DNA of 64,000 nucleotides from CAVXDY01 sp963760715 (GCA_963760715.1 CAVXDY010000004.1:310001-374000); one strand, 5' to 3'. Counted from the stretch's first letter, positions 9,425 through 19,432 are shown. The notes: a model not told the origin generated them from the sequence alone. Numbers and translations: made by a program.

Positions 9425-10648
9425 GTGGGGGCTGAAGGTTTAGGTCGTTTCCGGATGCCCCCGGCAAAAGCGGCGCTTTGCGGGGGAGAGTCCCCCTTTT
9501 CTCCCCGGCAGCTGGCCCCACGGGGGGCGCGTCGGGCCCGAGACTTGTGCATATTCGCCATCGAGGCCGCTCTCCGCGAAAGGATCGCCCTGACCGCCCT
9601 CCCCCGGGTCGACATCCTCATCAGCAGCCACAACTACGCCGGCTACGTGGGGGCCGCCATCGACAGCGCCCTGGCGCAGACGTACGCCGGGACCCGGGTG
9701 ATCGTCGTCGACGACGGCTCGACGGACGGATCGGGCGATGTCATCCGCTCCTACGCGGGCCGTGTCGAGCCCGTCTTCAAGGCCAACGGTGGCCAGGCGT
9801 CGGCGATGAACGCGGGCATGGACCTCGTGCGCGGGGAGGTGGTGCTCTTCCTCGACGCCGACGACGTGCTCGAGCCCTTCGCCGCTGAGCGGATCGCGCG
9901 CGAGTTCGTCGGCAGCCCCGACCTTGCCCGCGTCCACTACCGGCTGCGGGTGGTGGATGACCTGGGGCGCGACACCGGCGAGATCAAGCCTCCCCTCCGT
10001 CTCGGCCTCGCCCGAGGCGACCTGGTCCGCGCGACGCTTCGCACGCCCTTCGACGCCGCCTGGCTCCCCACCAGCGGGAACGCGTTCTCGGCGGCCACCC
10101 TACGCCGGATGCTCCCGATCCCGGAGGACGACTACCGCCTCTGCGCCGACTGGTACCTGGTCCACGTCTCGTCGCTCCTGGGACCCATCGGCGCGATCGA
10201 CGAGCCCCTCGCCCGCTATCGCGTGCACGCGGCGAACAGCTTCACACGCTCGGGCCCGCACCTCGACATCGACAACCTCGAGGACACCGTCGGCTACGCG
10301 GAGCGCACCCGCCGCCACCTCTTTCGGAACGCGCGGCTGGCCGGCATCGACCACGAGGATGGCCGGACGGCGTCGATGTGCGATGTCGCCAACCGGGCGG
10401 TGCTGTTGAGGATCGCTCCCGGCCGCGCGCAGCACCGCGATTCCCGTCGGGGCCTCGCGCGGCTCGGTGTGCGCGCCGCCGCCGGACGCCGGGACGTCGG
10501 CCTCGCGATGAAGCTCGTGTTCCTGCTCTGGCTCGCCGCCGTGCTCGCCGCGCCGCGCGCGATCGCGCGGAGGCTGGGCGAGCTGTTCCTGCTGCCGGAG
10601 CGCCGCTCGGGAATCAACCGGTTGCTGGGCTCGCTGCATCGCTCGTGA
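9425..10648 (+). CDS. Glycosyltransferase family 2
   Basis: Inverting GT-A glycosyltransferase. The catalytic domain begins at PRVDILISSHNYAGYVG, followed by VIVVDDGSTDGS, ANGGQASAMNAG and the metal-binding LFLDADDVLEP. The C-terminal part ends in a hydrophobic stretch (KLVFLLWLAAVLAAPRAI) and a basic tail. The true start is unclear: the GTG at 9425, an ATG at 9455 and a TTG at 9545 are all in frame, and the region before about residue 55 looks non-conserved. It overlaps the next GT4 gene by four bases. Confidence 0.85.
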   Translation: MGAEGLGRFRMPPAKAALCGGESPFSPRQLAPRGARRARDLCIFAIEAALRERIALTALPRVDILISSHNYAGYVGAAIDSALAQTYAGTRVIVVDDGSTDGSGDVIRSYAGRVEPVFKANGGQASAMNAGMDLVRGEVVLFLDADDVLEPFAAERIAREFVGSPDLARVHYRLRVVDDLGRDTGEIKPPLRLGLARGDLVRATLRTPFDAAWLPTSGNAFSAATLRRMLPIPEDDYRLCADWYLVHVSSLLGPIGAIDEPLARYRVHAANSFTRSGPHLDIDNLEDTVGYAERTRRHLFRNARLAGIDHEDGRTASMCDVANRAVLLRIAPGRAQHRDSRRGLARLGVRAAAGRRDVGLAMKLVFLLWLAAVLAAPRAIARRLGELFLLPERRSGINRLLGSLHRS

Positions 10649-11886
10649 GGATCCTGCTGGTCACCCCGATGCCGCCGTCGGATCAGGCCCCGGGGGCGAT
10701 TCCCCGATTGCTGCACGCCTGCGTCGCCGGTCTGAGCGCCGATCACGAGGTCACGCTGGTGACGGTGGCCGGTCCCGACCCCTGGGAGCTCGAGGCCGCG
10801 GACCGCCTCGCCGCGTCGGACCTGGACTGCCACATCGTCCGGCGCCGCCCGCCGACGAGGCTGCGGGGATGGCCGCGGCGCGGACGGATCCTCTGGGGAT
10901 GGGTCGTCCGCCGCCTGCCGTGGCGCACGGTCTGGTTCTACGAGCCGGAGGTGCAGCGCACCCTCGATCGGCTGATGAGCGGGCGGGCGTTCGATGTGAT
11001 CGCCGTCGAGGACAACGCCATGGGCGTCTACCGGTACCCCCCCGACGTGCCGGCCGTGCTCACCGAGCACGAGGTGCGGCGCCCGCGTCCGCTGCGCCTC
11101 CCGGGACGACCGGGGCGCGGATGGATACGCCGGGCGCTGGCGGAGATCGACTGGCATCGCTGGCCGGGCTACCAGCGCGCGACCTGGCGGCGGTTCGATC
11201 TGGTCCAGGCCTTCACCCAGCGTGATGCCGACGAGATCGCCGCGAGCTCCGCATCGCTCGCGGGACGGGTGCGCGTGAGCCCCTTCGGGATCGAGCTCCC
11301 CGCTCGCCTGGACCCGCGCAACGAGGCGCCCGACGAGGTGGCGTTCGTGGGCAACCTGACCCACCATCCCAACGTCGACGCCGCGCTCTGGCTCGCCGGC
11401 GAGGTGATGCCCCTGGTGAGGGAGCGGCGCCCGGGCGTGCGGCTGACCATCGCCGGCGCCCACCCGCCGCCGGCGGTCATCTCACTCCAGCGGGACGGCG
11501 TGAGCGTGCCCGGCTGGGTTCGCGATCTCCGCCCCCTGATGGAGCGGGCGACGCTCGTGGTCGCCCCCGTTCGGGTGGGGGGCGGAATGCGGATGAAGGT
11601 CCTGGAGGCCATGGCGTTCGGCAAGGCCGTGGTCACCACCCCCCGCGGAGCGGAGGGCCTGGCGATCGACGGCCGGGAGCCCCCGCTGGCCATCGGGGAC
11701 GATGCGCGGGGCGTCGCCGACGCGGCCCTCGACCTTCTCGCGGACCCCGGCCGGCGCCGGGCGCTCGGCGACGCCGCACGAGCCTTCGTGGAGGAGTGCC
11801 ACGGCAGCGCGGCGTACGCGCACCGGCTGGAGAGGATCTACCGGGACGCGGCCGTCACGGGGGCGGGCGCCTCCCGGCGGCGCTGA
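10645..11886 (+). CDS. Glycosyltransferase family 4
   Basis: GT-B glycosyltransferase, about 413 residues, from a GTG that overlaps the preceding stop (GTGA). N-terminus VRILLVTPMPPSDQAPGA. The C-terminal domain has VAFVGNLTHHPNVDAALWLA, MERATLVVAPVRVGGGMRMK, VLEAMAFGKAVVTTPRG and GAEGLAI. The pattern with VGGGMRMK-LEAMA is common in GT4 proteins of actinobacterial polysaccharide loci. It ends flush against the convergent DUF1616 gene, with no spacer. Confidence 0.9.
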   Translation: MRILLVTPMPPSDQAPGAIPRLLHACVAGLSADHEVTLVTVAGPDPWELEAADRLAASDLDCHIVRRRPPTRLRGWPRRGRILWGWVVRRLPWRTVWFYEPEVQRTLDRLMSGRAFDVIAVEDNAMGVYRYPPDVPAVLTEHEVRRPRPLRLPGRPGRGWIRRALAEIDWHRWPGYQRATWRRFDLVQAFTQRDADEIAASSASLAGRVRVSPFGIELPARLDPRNEAPDEVAFVGNLTHHPNVDAALWLAGEVMPLVRERRPGVRLTIAGAHPPPAVISLQRDGVSVPGWVRDLRPLMERATLVVAPVRVGGGMRMKVLEAMAFGKAVVTTPRGAEGLAIDGREPPLAIGDDARGVADAALDLLADPGRRRALGDAARAFVEECHGSAAYAHRLERIYRDAAVTGAGASRRR

Positions 11887-12687
11887 CTACCGCCCGGCGA
11901 CGCCGTGACCGACGGGCGCCGGGCCGAGCGCGGGGACGGTCATGCTCACCCGCCGGTAGATGGTGCGCGGGTGCGCCATGTCGAACAGGAGGGCCCGCAC
12001 GGTGCCGCCGGCCGTGAGGGGCACCGAGGCGCGGAACCGGGCCGTGCCGCCCGGCTTGACCGTGTAGTAGCGACCGGTGCGCCCGATGCCGGGCCCCTCC
12101 ACGACCATGAGGAAGCGGCGCGTCGTGGCCTCCTCGCTCCGGGCCTCGACGCTCACCACCCCGGGCTCGCCGGCGACCGGGCCGATCGTGAGGACGGTGT
12201 ACCCCCGGTCGTCGGGAACGGGCAGCGGGGTGCGCGCGAGGGCGATCGAGCCGCCCAGGATCGCGATCGCGGCGACGACCAGCACGCCGGGCAGGATCAG
12301 GCGACGGCCCGCGCGCGCGGGCAGGCGGGGCGCCCTGCCGGCGGTGGATCCCCGGAGCGACATCGCGAGCGTGGCGCAGAACGTGACACCGAGGAGGGTG
12401 CCCGCCCACGCGGCGGTGCTGAGGTGGCGCGCCCCCCCGAGCTCGACCGCGGCGACCACCGAGATCGCGAGGCTGACGCCGAAGGACAGGAGGAAGACGC
12501 GGATCCGGTCGCGGCCGGGGTCGGGGAAGAGCGCCGAGATCACGGCGTAGCCCGGGATCACGAACGCCAGGGCGAGCACGAAGGGCATGCGCGCCCACGG
12601 GCCGCCGGGCACCAGGATGCACCCCAGGGCGGCCACGACGGCGAGCGCCAGGACGACGACGGGGTGGAGCCAGGGCCGTCGGGTCAC
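11887..12687 (-). CDS. DUF1616 membrane protein
   Basis: Membrane protein of about 266 residues. At least four hydrophobic segments occur in the first 150 residues (HPVVVLALAVVAALGCILV; MPFVLALAFVIPGYAVISAL; VFLLSFGVSLAISVVAAVEL; LILPGVLVVAAIAILGGSIA). An outer domain of about 110 residues follows, with YTVLTIGPVAGEPGVVSVEA. The PGY motif and the architecture fit DUF1616 proteins, whose role is not established. It starts at a GTG overlapping the stop of the large membrane protein gene upstream by four bases, so the two are probably made together. Confidence 0.8.
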   Translation of the reverse strand: MTRRPWLHPVVVLALAVVAALGCILVPGGPWARMPFVLALAFVIPGYAVISALFPDPGRDRIRVFLLSFGVSLAISVVAAVELGGARHLSTAAWAGTLLGVTFCATLAMSLRGSTAGRAPRLPARAGRRLILPGVLVVAAIAILGGSIALARTPLPVPDDRGYTVLTIGPVAGEPGVVSVEARSEEATTRRFLMVVEGPGIGRTGRYYTVKPGGTARFRASVPLTAGGTVRALLFDMAHPRTIYRRVSMTVPALGPAPVGHGVAGR

Positions 12688-14643
12688 GGCGCCGCCCGCC
12701 GCAGGTCGTAGACCACGATGTCGCCGCTGTCGAAGAGGCGGTCGCTCGTGGGCACGTCGAGCGCCTCCACGAGGTCGCGCGACCGGTACCCGCCCTGCCC
12801 CTCCCGGGGACGCCCGGCGGGGGCGAAGAAGTAACCGGCCACGGCGTCGTCGGCGATCACCCTCCGGTCGACCACGGCGTAGCTCACTCCCTCGTCCCGG
12901 ATGATCTGCGCCAGGGACGGGGTGAGCTCGGTGGCCTCGAGGACGGTGCGCGCGAGCCCCTCGGGGCTCGCCAACGGCAGCTGCCGCCCGTCCGTCAGCA
13001 GGAGGCGCCCATTCGTCGCATCGCTCACGAAACGATGCCCCGGGCCGAGGGACGCGAGCGACCAATCGGCCATGGCCACACCCTGCGGAACCACGGTGCG
13101 GTCTCCGATCGTGGCCTCGTAGGGCTGTGACAGGCGGGTGCTCGGGGGCCATCCGGCGAGCGCGCCACCCACGGCGATGACGCCCACGAAGCCGGCGATG
13201 AGGGCGGCGCGGGGGACCGTCAGGCGATCGCGTCCGAGGTACAGCGTCCCGAGCGCGATCGTCACGCCGATCCCCAGGAAGAGGAAGTCGGACGCGCGGT
13301 TGGCCGTCTCCCAGGCGCTCTGGACCAGGCGGAGGGGCAGGATGGCGATGTAGGCGGCGGCGGCGACTCCGAACAGGAAGAGGAGGGCCGAGCGGCGGCG
13401 GCGGCGCCAGATGCGGAAGAGCCCGAGGGGGAGCGCGAGCGCGATGAGCGCGGTGGACCCCAGACCCACCACGCGCTCCCACAGCGGCGCGGTCTCCCCG
13501 CCCTGCGACGTGAAGAGCTGGCGCGTCTCCGACGTGCCCCTGACCGTGTCGGCGACCCCGAAAACGGTCTGCCGGAAGATGTACGACAGGTACTCCTCGG
13601 TGAGCGGGGCCACCTGGAGCAGCCAGAGCGCCACCGCCTGCGCGGTGAAGATGGCGAGGATCCACGCGGCCTGCCGAGGGCGCCCGAGACCCAGCGTCGC
13701 GGCCACGGAGATGACGAGGAACAGCACGAGCAGGGCGAAGGTCGTGACGTGGTGGGTCATCACGACGGCCGTGATCGCGAACAGGCACATGATCGTCCAC
13801 CCGACGCGCCGGGCCAGATCCCGCTCGTCGCCGTGGCAGGCGAGCCCGTAGACGGCCAGGAGCGCGAGGGGCAGCGCGAGGGACTGATACGAGAACTGGG
13901 CGCTCCAGAAGAGGAAGTTCGGGTTCGCGACGTAGACGACGGCCGCCAGGCCCGCGACGCGCGACGATCCGCTCAGCTTCTCGAACAGCAGGAAGAGGGT
14001 GAGCATCACCAGGAGGCGCCCGGCGCCGATGACGATGATCCCCGCCCCGAAGGCGCTGAGCCCGGTGGCCTGGGCGATCGCGGCCGTCACCGACTCGAGG
14101 CCCGGGTAGAACGTCGTCACGGGGAGGATCGAGTTCTGCGGGAAGAGGGCGCCCGCCCGCAGGATGTCCTCGGCGTTCCGCAGGTGCACGATCTCGTCCG
14201 GGAACACGAAGGTGAACGGGTCGTGCAGGACCTTGGTGAGGTAGAGCAGCAGCCCCATGGCGACGACCAGGGCGACGCGCTCGCCGCGGGTCGCGCCGCG
14301 CGACGCCAGGCGCAGCGTCATGGGCAGGACGATGAGCAGGAAGCCGGCCCAGAAGAGCGGGACGGCTCCCGACTCTGCCCTGGCGCGACAGGGCGTCGCC
14401 GGCCACCATGCCCAGCACCCCGATCGCCCCCAGCAGGATGAGCAGGGCGATCCAGGTCAGAGACGTCGGCCGGGCCTCCCGCGCGGGGCTCGCCGGCCCG
14501 GGCGGCTCGACGGGGCTCGCGACCGGCGGGCGGGCGGCGACCCCTGCCGGCGGGATGAACACCGGGACGGCCCCGGTCCCGGCGACCGGCGGGGGAGGTC
14601 CCGAGCCGTTCCTGGGGCTGCGCTCGCCGGCCGTCGAGCTCAC
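12684..14643 (-). CDS. Large polytopic membrane protein, frame interrupted
   Basis: About 652 residues if one base is removed. The N-terminus (GTG at 14643, overlapping the upstream GT4 stop) has a Pro-rich cytoplasmic stretch and a first membrane segment TWIALLILLGAIGVLGMVAG. After GDALSR the frame must change near 14385 to continue as ARAESGAVPLFWAGFLLIVL. The body has about ten membrane segments and conserved-looking FPDEIVHLRNAEDIL and FYPGLE, followed by a soluble C-terminal part with DRRVIADDAVAGYFF. This resembles GT-C-like or oligosaccharide-processing membrane proteins, but I cannot assign a family. The span is one base over a multiple of three. Confidence 0.72.
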
Positions 14644-15902
14644 CGGCCCACCCCGGACGCCGCGGGTGTCGCCGCGGCCCGGCTCGGCGCACGCCGCTCC
14701 AGGAGCCGCCGGTAGACCTCCTCGACCCGGGGCACCACGGCGCTCGCCCGGAAGGACCGCGCGCGCTCGGCCGCGGCTCTCCCCAGCTCGACCCGCCGCT
14801 GCGGGGACGCGATCAGCGAGCCGATCGCCCCGGCGAGGGCCGCCGCGTCTCCCGGTGGCACGACGATCCCGGCCGCTCCGTGATCCACGATGCCGGGGAG
14901 GGCGCCCACGTCCGACACGATCAGCGCAGACCCCATGGCCATCGCCTCCAGGGCCACCAGCCCGAAGGGCTCGGCCCAGATCGACGGCACGACGACCGCC
15001 AGGCTCCCGCGGAAGATCTCGAGGACCTCCTCGTGCGGCCGCTGCCCCAGGAGGATCACGCCCGGCCGCGCGGGGATCGGCTGGTCCGTCAGCGTCCGCC
15101 CGACGAGCACGAGCGGGGGGGCGTCGGCGAGGAGGGCATGGGCGTCCAGCAGGGTGTGGATTCCCTTGTCGCGCGTCAGATCGCCGGCGAACGCCATGTA
15201 GTCGCCCCGCGGAAGGCCCGCGACCGGGGAGGACCCGCGTCCGGCCGGATCGACGAGGCGATCGGGGATGAAGTCGGGCATGACCTCGAACGGAACGCCC
15301 CGGCGCGCCAGCCGCGCGCCCTCGGCGACGGCGTCGCTGATGGGCAGGCACATGCCGACGCGCCGCAGCACCGCGGCGGATGAGGGCCGCAGCCCGATCG
15401 CGGTCACCGGGCCCTTCGCCCAGCCGTACTGCCTGCTCGCGCACGGGACGCACCGGTCGAGGCGCGGGCCGGGGCACGGCTCGCCCGAGCGCATCAGGCG
15501 CTTGGTGGCGCAGCCGAGCCCGTAATCGTGCAGGGAGAGGACCAGCGGCGGGCCCCGGCGCCCCAGGGCCGGCGCGAGCGAGTGGACGAGCCAGTTGTGG
15601 GCGTGAACCACGTCCGGCCGCTCCTCCGCCAGGATGCGCCTCAGGCTGATGACGGACTCCGGGTCGGGGAAGGGGGGCGAGTGCGGGCGCGTCTGATCCG
15701 CGTGCAGGCCGGCGAGGCGGCCCGCGAGACTGGATACGCGGTGCACCCGCAGTCCACCTTCCGACAACCGGTCGGTGAGCGTGGTCGTCGCCACCGCCAC
15801 GTCGTGGCCCCGGGACCGGAGCTCGTTGCCCAGGTCCTCGACCATCCGCTCCTCCCCGCCCCGGACGGGCGCGAAGAACTGGGAGACCATCAGGACCCTC
15901 AT
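14640..15902 (-). CDS. Glycosyltransferase family 4
   Basis: GT-B glycosyltransferase, about 420 residues. N-terminus MRVLMVSQFFAPVRGGEERM. A cysteine-rich acceptor-side region (LSLHDYGLGCATKRLM, CPGPRLDRCVPCASRQYG) is typical of a GT4 subgroup, and the C-terminal domain has AEPFGLVALEAMAMGSALIV followed by DVGALPGI. The start ATG at 15902 overlaps the upstream GT4 stop by four bases. Confidence 0.9.
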   Translation of the reverse strand: MRVLMVSQFFAPVRGGEERMVEDLGNELRSRGHDVAVATTTLTDRLSEGGLRVHRVSSLAGRLAGLHADQTRPHSPPFPDPESVISLRRILAEERPDVVHAHNWLVHSLAPALGRRGPPLVLSLHDYGLGCATKRLMRSGEPCPGPRLDRCVPCASRQYGWAKGPVTAIGLRPSSAAVLRRVGMCLPISDAVAEGARLARRGVPFEVMPDFIPDRLVDPAGRGSSPVAGLPRGDYMAFAGDLTRDKGIHTLLDAHALLADAPPLVLVGRTLTDQPIPARPGVILLGQRPHEEVLEIFRGSLAVVVPSIWAEPFGLVALEAMAMGSALIVSDVGALPGIVDHGAAGIVVPPGDAAALAGAIGSLIASPQRRVELGRAAAERARSFRASAVVPRVEEVYRRLLERRAPSRAAATPAASGVGR

Positions 15903-17077
15903 GCCGGCGCGCCGAGGACGTCGCGGTAGACGGCGAGGAGCCGGCCGGCGCAGTCGTCCCAGGTGGGAATGGTGGGCCGGGGGGTGACCTCGGAGCGGCT
16001 CATCTCCTCGATGATGGCGGCGGCCGTGAGCGATGGCGAGCTGTGCAGGGGGATCGCCCGCGCGAAGCCCTGCTCGGCCAGCTCGCTGAGGCCGGACGTG
16101 TCCGCCACGAGCACCGGGCGCCCGAGCGCCGCCGCCTCGAGCACCACGAGCGGGTGCGTCTCGAAGTCGCTCAGCAGCGTCACGACCGCCGCCCGCGACA
16201 GCTCGACCGCCATGGCGCCGCGCTCGGACGGCGGGATCGCCCGGATCTCGACGCGATCGCCCACGCCGAGCCGGCGCGCGGTCCGCTCGAGCTCGGACCG
16301 GTCGGGGCCGGTGCCGGCGATCCACAGCCGCGCCTCTGGACGCTCCGCGAGCACGAAGGGCAGCGCGGCGATCACGCGATGGTGCCCCTTGTAGTGCTCG
16401 AGCCGGCCGACGGACGCGATCAGGCCGGGGTCCACGGGCGGTGCGGCCCCGGCCGGCAGCGAGGGCAGGTCGGACCCGTTCGGGACGCCCGCGAACCGCT
16501 CGGGCGGGAGGCGCAGGCGCCGGCCGTAGAGCTCGACCTCGAATCGCGCCAGGGCGATCAGGCGCGCGGACCGCGCCAGGAGGGGGCGGAGCGCCCACTG
16601 CTGCGCCGGGCGGATGAGGGTGCGCACCCGCCCGGAGTGCCCGCCGCCGTGGAAGCTCAGGACGAACGGCGTCCCGCTCCGCACGCACGCCAGCATCGCG
16701 TGGGGCGCGACGAGGGTGTGGTACGACTGGACGTGGACCAGATCCCAGTCCCCCTCGCGCACGATGCGCCCGATCGCCGGCGCGAGGCGCAGGTCGCGGC
16801 CCGCCGGATAGGCCCGCACGCGCCGGATGGTCACGTCGCCGATCGTGTCGTGCGGCGGCAGGTCCCCCGAGGCGTCGGTGCAGAGGACGGTCACGGCCAC
16901 GCCGAGGGCGGCGAGGCGGCGGCTGGTCTCGTAGACGTGGGTCTCGACGCCTCCGGTCTCCGGCAGGAAGCGGGGCGTGACGACGAGGAGCCGGATGCGG
17001 CTCCTCGTGCGTGCCCCATCGGGGGCTGCGGGTGTTCCCTCTGGCGCGCCGATGGTCACCACCGCTCCTCCCGACAT
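15899..17077 (-). CDS. Glycosyltransferase family 4
   Basis: GT-B glycosyltransferase, about 392 residues. N-terminal IRLLVVTPRFLPETGGVETH, then VLSFHGGGHSG, VGRLEHYKGHHRVIAAL, FETHPLVVLEAAALGRPVL and ADTSGL. The N-terminal 25 residues are disordered-looking, and an inner GTG at 17056 is an alternative start. A 155-base spacer separates it from the upstream GT2 gene, with no signal I can name. Confidence 0.88.
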   Translation of the reverse strand: MSGGAVVTIGAPEGTPAAPDGARTRSRIRLLVVTPRFLPETGGVETHVYETSRRLAALGVAVTVLCTDASGDLPPHDTIGDVTIRRVRAYPAGRDLRLAPAIGRIVREGDWDLVHVQSYHTLVAPHAMLACVRSGTPFVLSFHGGGHSGRVRTLIRPAQQWALRPLLARSARLIALARFEVELYGRRLRLPPERFAGVPNGSDLPSLPAGAAPPVDPGLIASVGRLEHYKGHHRVIAALPFVLAERPEARLWIAGTGPDRSELERTARRLGVGDRVEIRAIPPSERGAMAVELSRAAVVTLLSDFETHPLVVLEAAALGRPVLVADTSGLSELAEQGFARAIPLHSSPSLTAAAIIEEMSRSEVTPRPTIPTWDDCAGRLLAVYRDVLGAPA

Positions 17078-17232
17078 CCGGTCGAGCCTCGCGGGTCAGG
17101 CCGAGCGGCGATTACAGCGGCCTTCTGGTCCGCGGCCAACCGCCCAATGGTTGTGAGGGCCCTACACCAAGGGATAGACGCCCCCGGGGCCCACGGCGTC
17201 GGGGCCCCCGCCCGCCGGCCCGACGGGCGACG

Positions 17233-18282
17233 CTACCCGCGGAGAAACCTCAATCCCCCCGGCGGGCGGTCGGCCGCCTTGGGATAGACCCCCTGGAACC
17301 GTCCGTTCAGGATCTCGACGACCTCGACCTCCGGCCCGATGCGCGGTCGTCCGTCCTCCTCGATCACCCCGGCGATCGGGAGGTGCGCCGCCAGCGTGGC
17401 CCGGCGCTCGCGCAGCAGCATCCGCAGGATCCGCCACCCGTCGCGCATCGCCCGGAGGTTGCTCTGGCCGTACAGCCGGCGCTGCTCATAGCTCGGCACC
17501 TCGCTGACGCGCAGCCCCGCCTTCGTGGCGCGGATCGTCATGAGGGTCTCGACCTCGAAGCCGGGGCAGTCCACCGCGAGCTGGGGGAGACAGCTCCGCC
17601 AGAACGCGTTGTACCCGTAGGTCACGTCGGTGTGACGCGTCCGGTAGAGCAGGTTGACGACGAGGCTCAGGCCGTGGTCGCCCCACCGGCGGAAGCGGGT
17701 GAAGTCGGCGCTGCCGCCCCCGACGGCGTGCCGCGAGCCCTTGACGAAGTCCGCCCCGGCGAGCAGCGCGCCGACGTAGATGGGGATCTCGCTGGGATCC
17801 GTCGAGCCGTCCGCGTCGAGGGTGACGATCACCTCGCACCGGCAGGCGGCGAACCCGCAGGCCAGGGCGTCGCCCTTCCCCTGCCCCGTCTGATCCACGA
17901 CCCGGATGTCCGGGAGGATCTCCCGCGCGACCTCCACCGTCCGGTCGGTCGATGCGCCGTCCACGAGGATGACCTCCTCGATCCCCGCGGGAAGGGCTCG
18001 GAGGACGTGCGGGAGGCTGAGCTCCTCGTTCTTCGCGGGGATCACCACGCTGACGGTGGGCCAGGGGGACCGGCCGCGCCGGTCGGAGCCCCGCCAGAGC
18101 GGGGTGATGTCCTCGTCCGGGCGGGCAACGCCGGGCGCGGGCGGGCGCGGGCGGCCGGGCATGCGCTGCAGCGGGGCGCCAGGCGCATCCGGCAGCCTCG
18201 TCGGGGCGGCGGTCTCGGAGTCCCCCGGCTCCGCGGACGGAGCGCCGTCCGATCGGATTTCGTCCACCCAGCCTTCGCCCAC
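17233..18282 (-). CDS. Glycosyltransferase family 2 (dolichyl-phosphate mannosyltransferase-like)
   Basis: GT2 enzyme, about 349 residues from the GTG at 18282. That GTG follows a GGGGAG box by four bases; the frame is open further upstream but looks non-coding there. Motifs: VSVVIPAKNEELSLPHVL, EVILVDGASTDRT, GQGKGDALACGF, LDADGSTDPSEIP and VTYGYNAFWR. The family moves sugars to polyprenyl phosphate or to membrane acceptors. The first 90 residues are Pro/Arg-rich linker, with no membrane segment seen. Confidence 0.85.
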   Translation of the reverse strand: MGEGWVDEIRSDGAPSAEPGDSETAAPTRLPDAPGAPLQRMPGRPRPPAPGVARPDEDITPLWRGSDRRGRSPWPTVSVVIPAKNEELSLPHVLRALPAGIEEVILVDGASTDRTVEVAREILPDIRVVDQTGQGKGDALACGFAACRCEVIVTLDADGSTDPSEIPIYVGALLAGADFVKGSRHAVGGGSADFTRFRRWGDHGLSLVVNLLYRTRHTDVTYGYNAFWRSCLPQLAVDCPGFEVETLMTIRATKAGLRVSEVPSYEQRRLYGQSNLRAMRDGWRILRMLLRERRATLAAHLPIAGVIEEDGRPRIGPEVEVVEILNGRFQGVYPKAADRPPGGLRFLRG

Positions 18283-18625
18283 CAGCTCCCCTGTCGCGCC
18301 GCCGGGATGGCATCGAGTTGCGGACGAGCAGTGGAACACGCGGCGGGAACCTGCCAAAACCCCTGATGGTCGAGGCCCACTCCGTCCGATGGTGCAGCCC
18401 AGGTCTGCACCATCCGACGCGGCGTCGATGTGGGCACCTTCGAATCGTCCTGCAAGCGCCTGCCGTTGGTGTCGAAGGGCGCACGCGATGGGGCGCACAT
18501 GGCGGGGGCGGCCTCGCAGAGACCATCGGGTGTGAGCCCGTGAGCTCCACCCGTCCGGTGTCGAGAGGGGCGCGCGACGATCGACCAGATGTCAACTCCC
18601 CGGGCGCACAGCGTCCCGGCCACGG
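18283..18625. other. Intergenic stretch of about 340 bases
   Basis: Non-coding gap between the binding-protein gene and the GT2 gene, both on the minus strand. Overlapping open frames here show no recognisable protein. The one clear structure is the inverted repeat at 18388-18414, listed separately. Confidence 0.5.
18388..18414 (-). terminator. Strong inverted repeat, possible terminator of the binding-protein gene
   Basis: Perfect 10-base arms GATGGTGCAG and CTGCACCATC around a 7-base loop. It lies some 210 bases downstream of the minus-strand binding-protein gene and about 105 bases upstream of the next gene start. No T run follows on the minus strand, so a protein-binding site is an alternative. 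Confidence 0.4.
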
Positions 18626-19432
18626 CTACTCCACCGGCGGCGCCTCGCCGAACCACTTCATGTAGATCTCGTCGTAGGTCCCGTTGGCCTTGATGGTGGC
18701 GAGGCCCGTGTCGAAGGCGTCGCGCAGGACCGAGTTGTCCTTCGGGAAGACGAGCCCGTACACGTCGCGGGTGGGCACCCGGGCCGCGACCTCGAGCCGC
18801 GGGTTCCGCGTCGCTTCGTAGGCCGACGTGGAGAAGTCGTTCAGGACGCCGTCCACGCGCCCCTGGGCGAGGGCCGTGAAGGCGTGCTCGATGACGTCGT
18901 AGCGCTTGACCGTCGCATCGGGCACGGTCGCGGCGAGATCGGCCCCGGTCGTGCCGCGCTGCACGCCGATGGTCTTGCCCTGAAGGTCGTCGAGACCGGA
19001 GATGTGGGAGCCGGCCTGGACCATCACGGACTGATCGGCCTTGAAATAGGGGGCACCGAAAGCGACCTGCCTCGCGCGCTCCGGTGTGATCGAGAACGGG
19101 GACGCCGACATGTCGAACCGACCCTCACGGACGAGAGGGATCGGGTTGGCGGCCTGCTTCACGAACGTGACGTTCTCGATGCCGAGCGTGGCGGCGATGG
19201 CATCGACCAGGTCCACGTTGAAGCCGACGGCCCTGCTCGACCCGGGCTCGGTGAACACCAAGGGCTTGGAGGCGAAGTCAGCGGCGACCGAGAGCGCCCC
19301 CGGCGTGATGAGCCCGAGGTCCGAGGCGGCAGGCGTCGAGGCGGTGCTGGTCGCGTTTCCGTCGTCGCCCCAGCACCCTGCGGCGCCGAGGGCCAGGACG
19401 ATGATCAACGGAACCGCCAGCAGCCTGCGCAT
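18626..19432 (-). CDS. Amino-acid-type ABC transporter substrate-binding lipoprotein
   Basis: Solute-binding protein family 3 (PBPb fold), 268 residues. A lipoprotein signal with lipobox LGAAGC puts the lipidated Cys at residue 20. The mature part has VAADFASKPLVFTEPGSS, FNVDLVDAIAATLGIENVTF, FDMSASPFSITPERARQV, GKTIGVQRGTTG and GTYDEIYMKWFG, all hallmarks of polar-amino-acid binding proteins. No permease or ATPase gene is adjacent, so it may work with a transporter coded elsewhere or act as a sensor input. Confidence 0.9.
   Translation of the reverse strand: MRRLLAVPLIIVLALGAAGCWGDDGNATSTASTPAASDLGLITPGALSVAADFASKPLVFTEPGSSRAVGFNVDLVDAIAATLGIENVTFVKQAANPIPLVREGRFDMSASPFSITPERARQVAFGAPYFKADQSVMVQAGSHISGLDDLQGKTIGVQRGTTGADLAATVPDATVKRYDVIEHAFTALAQGRVDGVLNDFSTSAYEATRNPRLEVAARVPTRDVYGLVFPKDNSVLRDAFDTGLATIKANGTYDEIYMKWFGEAPPVE

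Noticed and set aside
7227..9521. A permease-ATPase fusion protein
   Set aside because: The open frame joins the permease N-terminus to the ATPase through an off-frame shadow; the true permease C-terminus is in another frame and ends at 8468.
17162..17300. Repeated GGGATAGAC-CCCC at 17169 and 17281
   Set aside because: Too short and isolated to call a repeat element; no further copies seen nearby.
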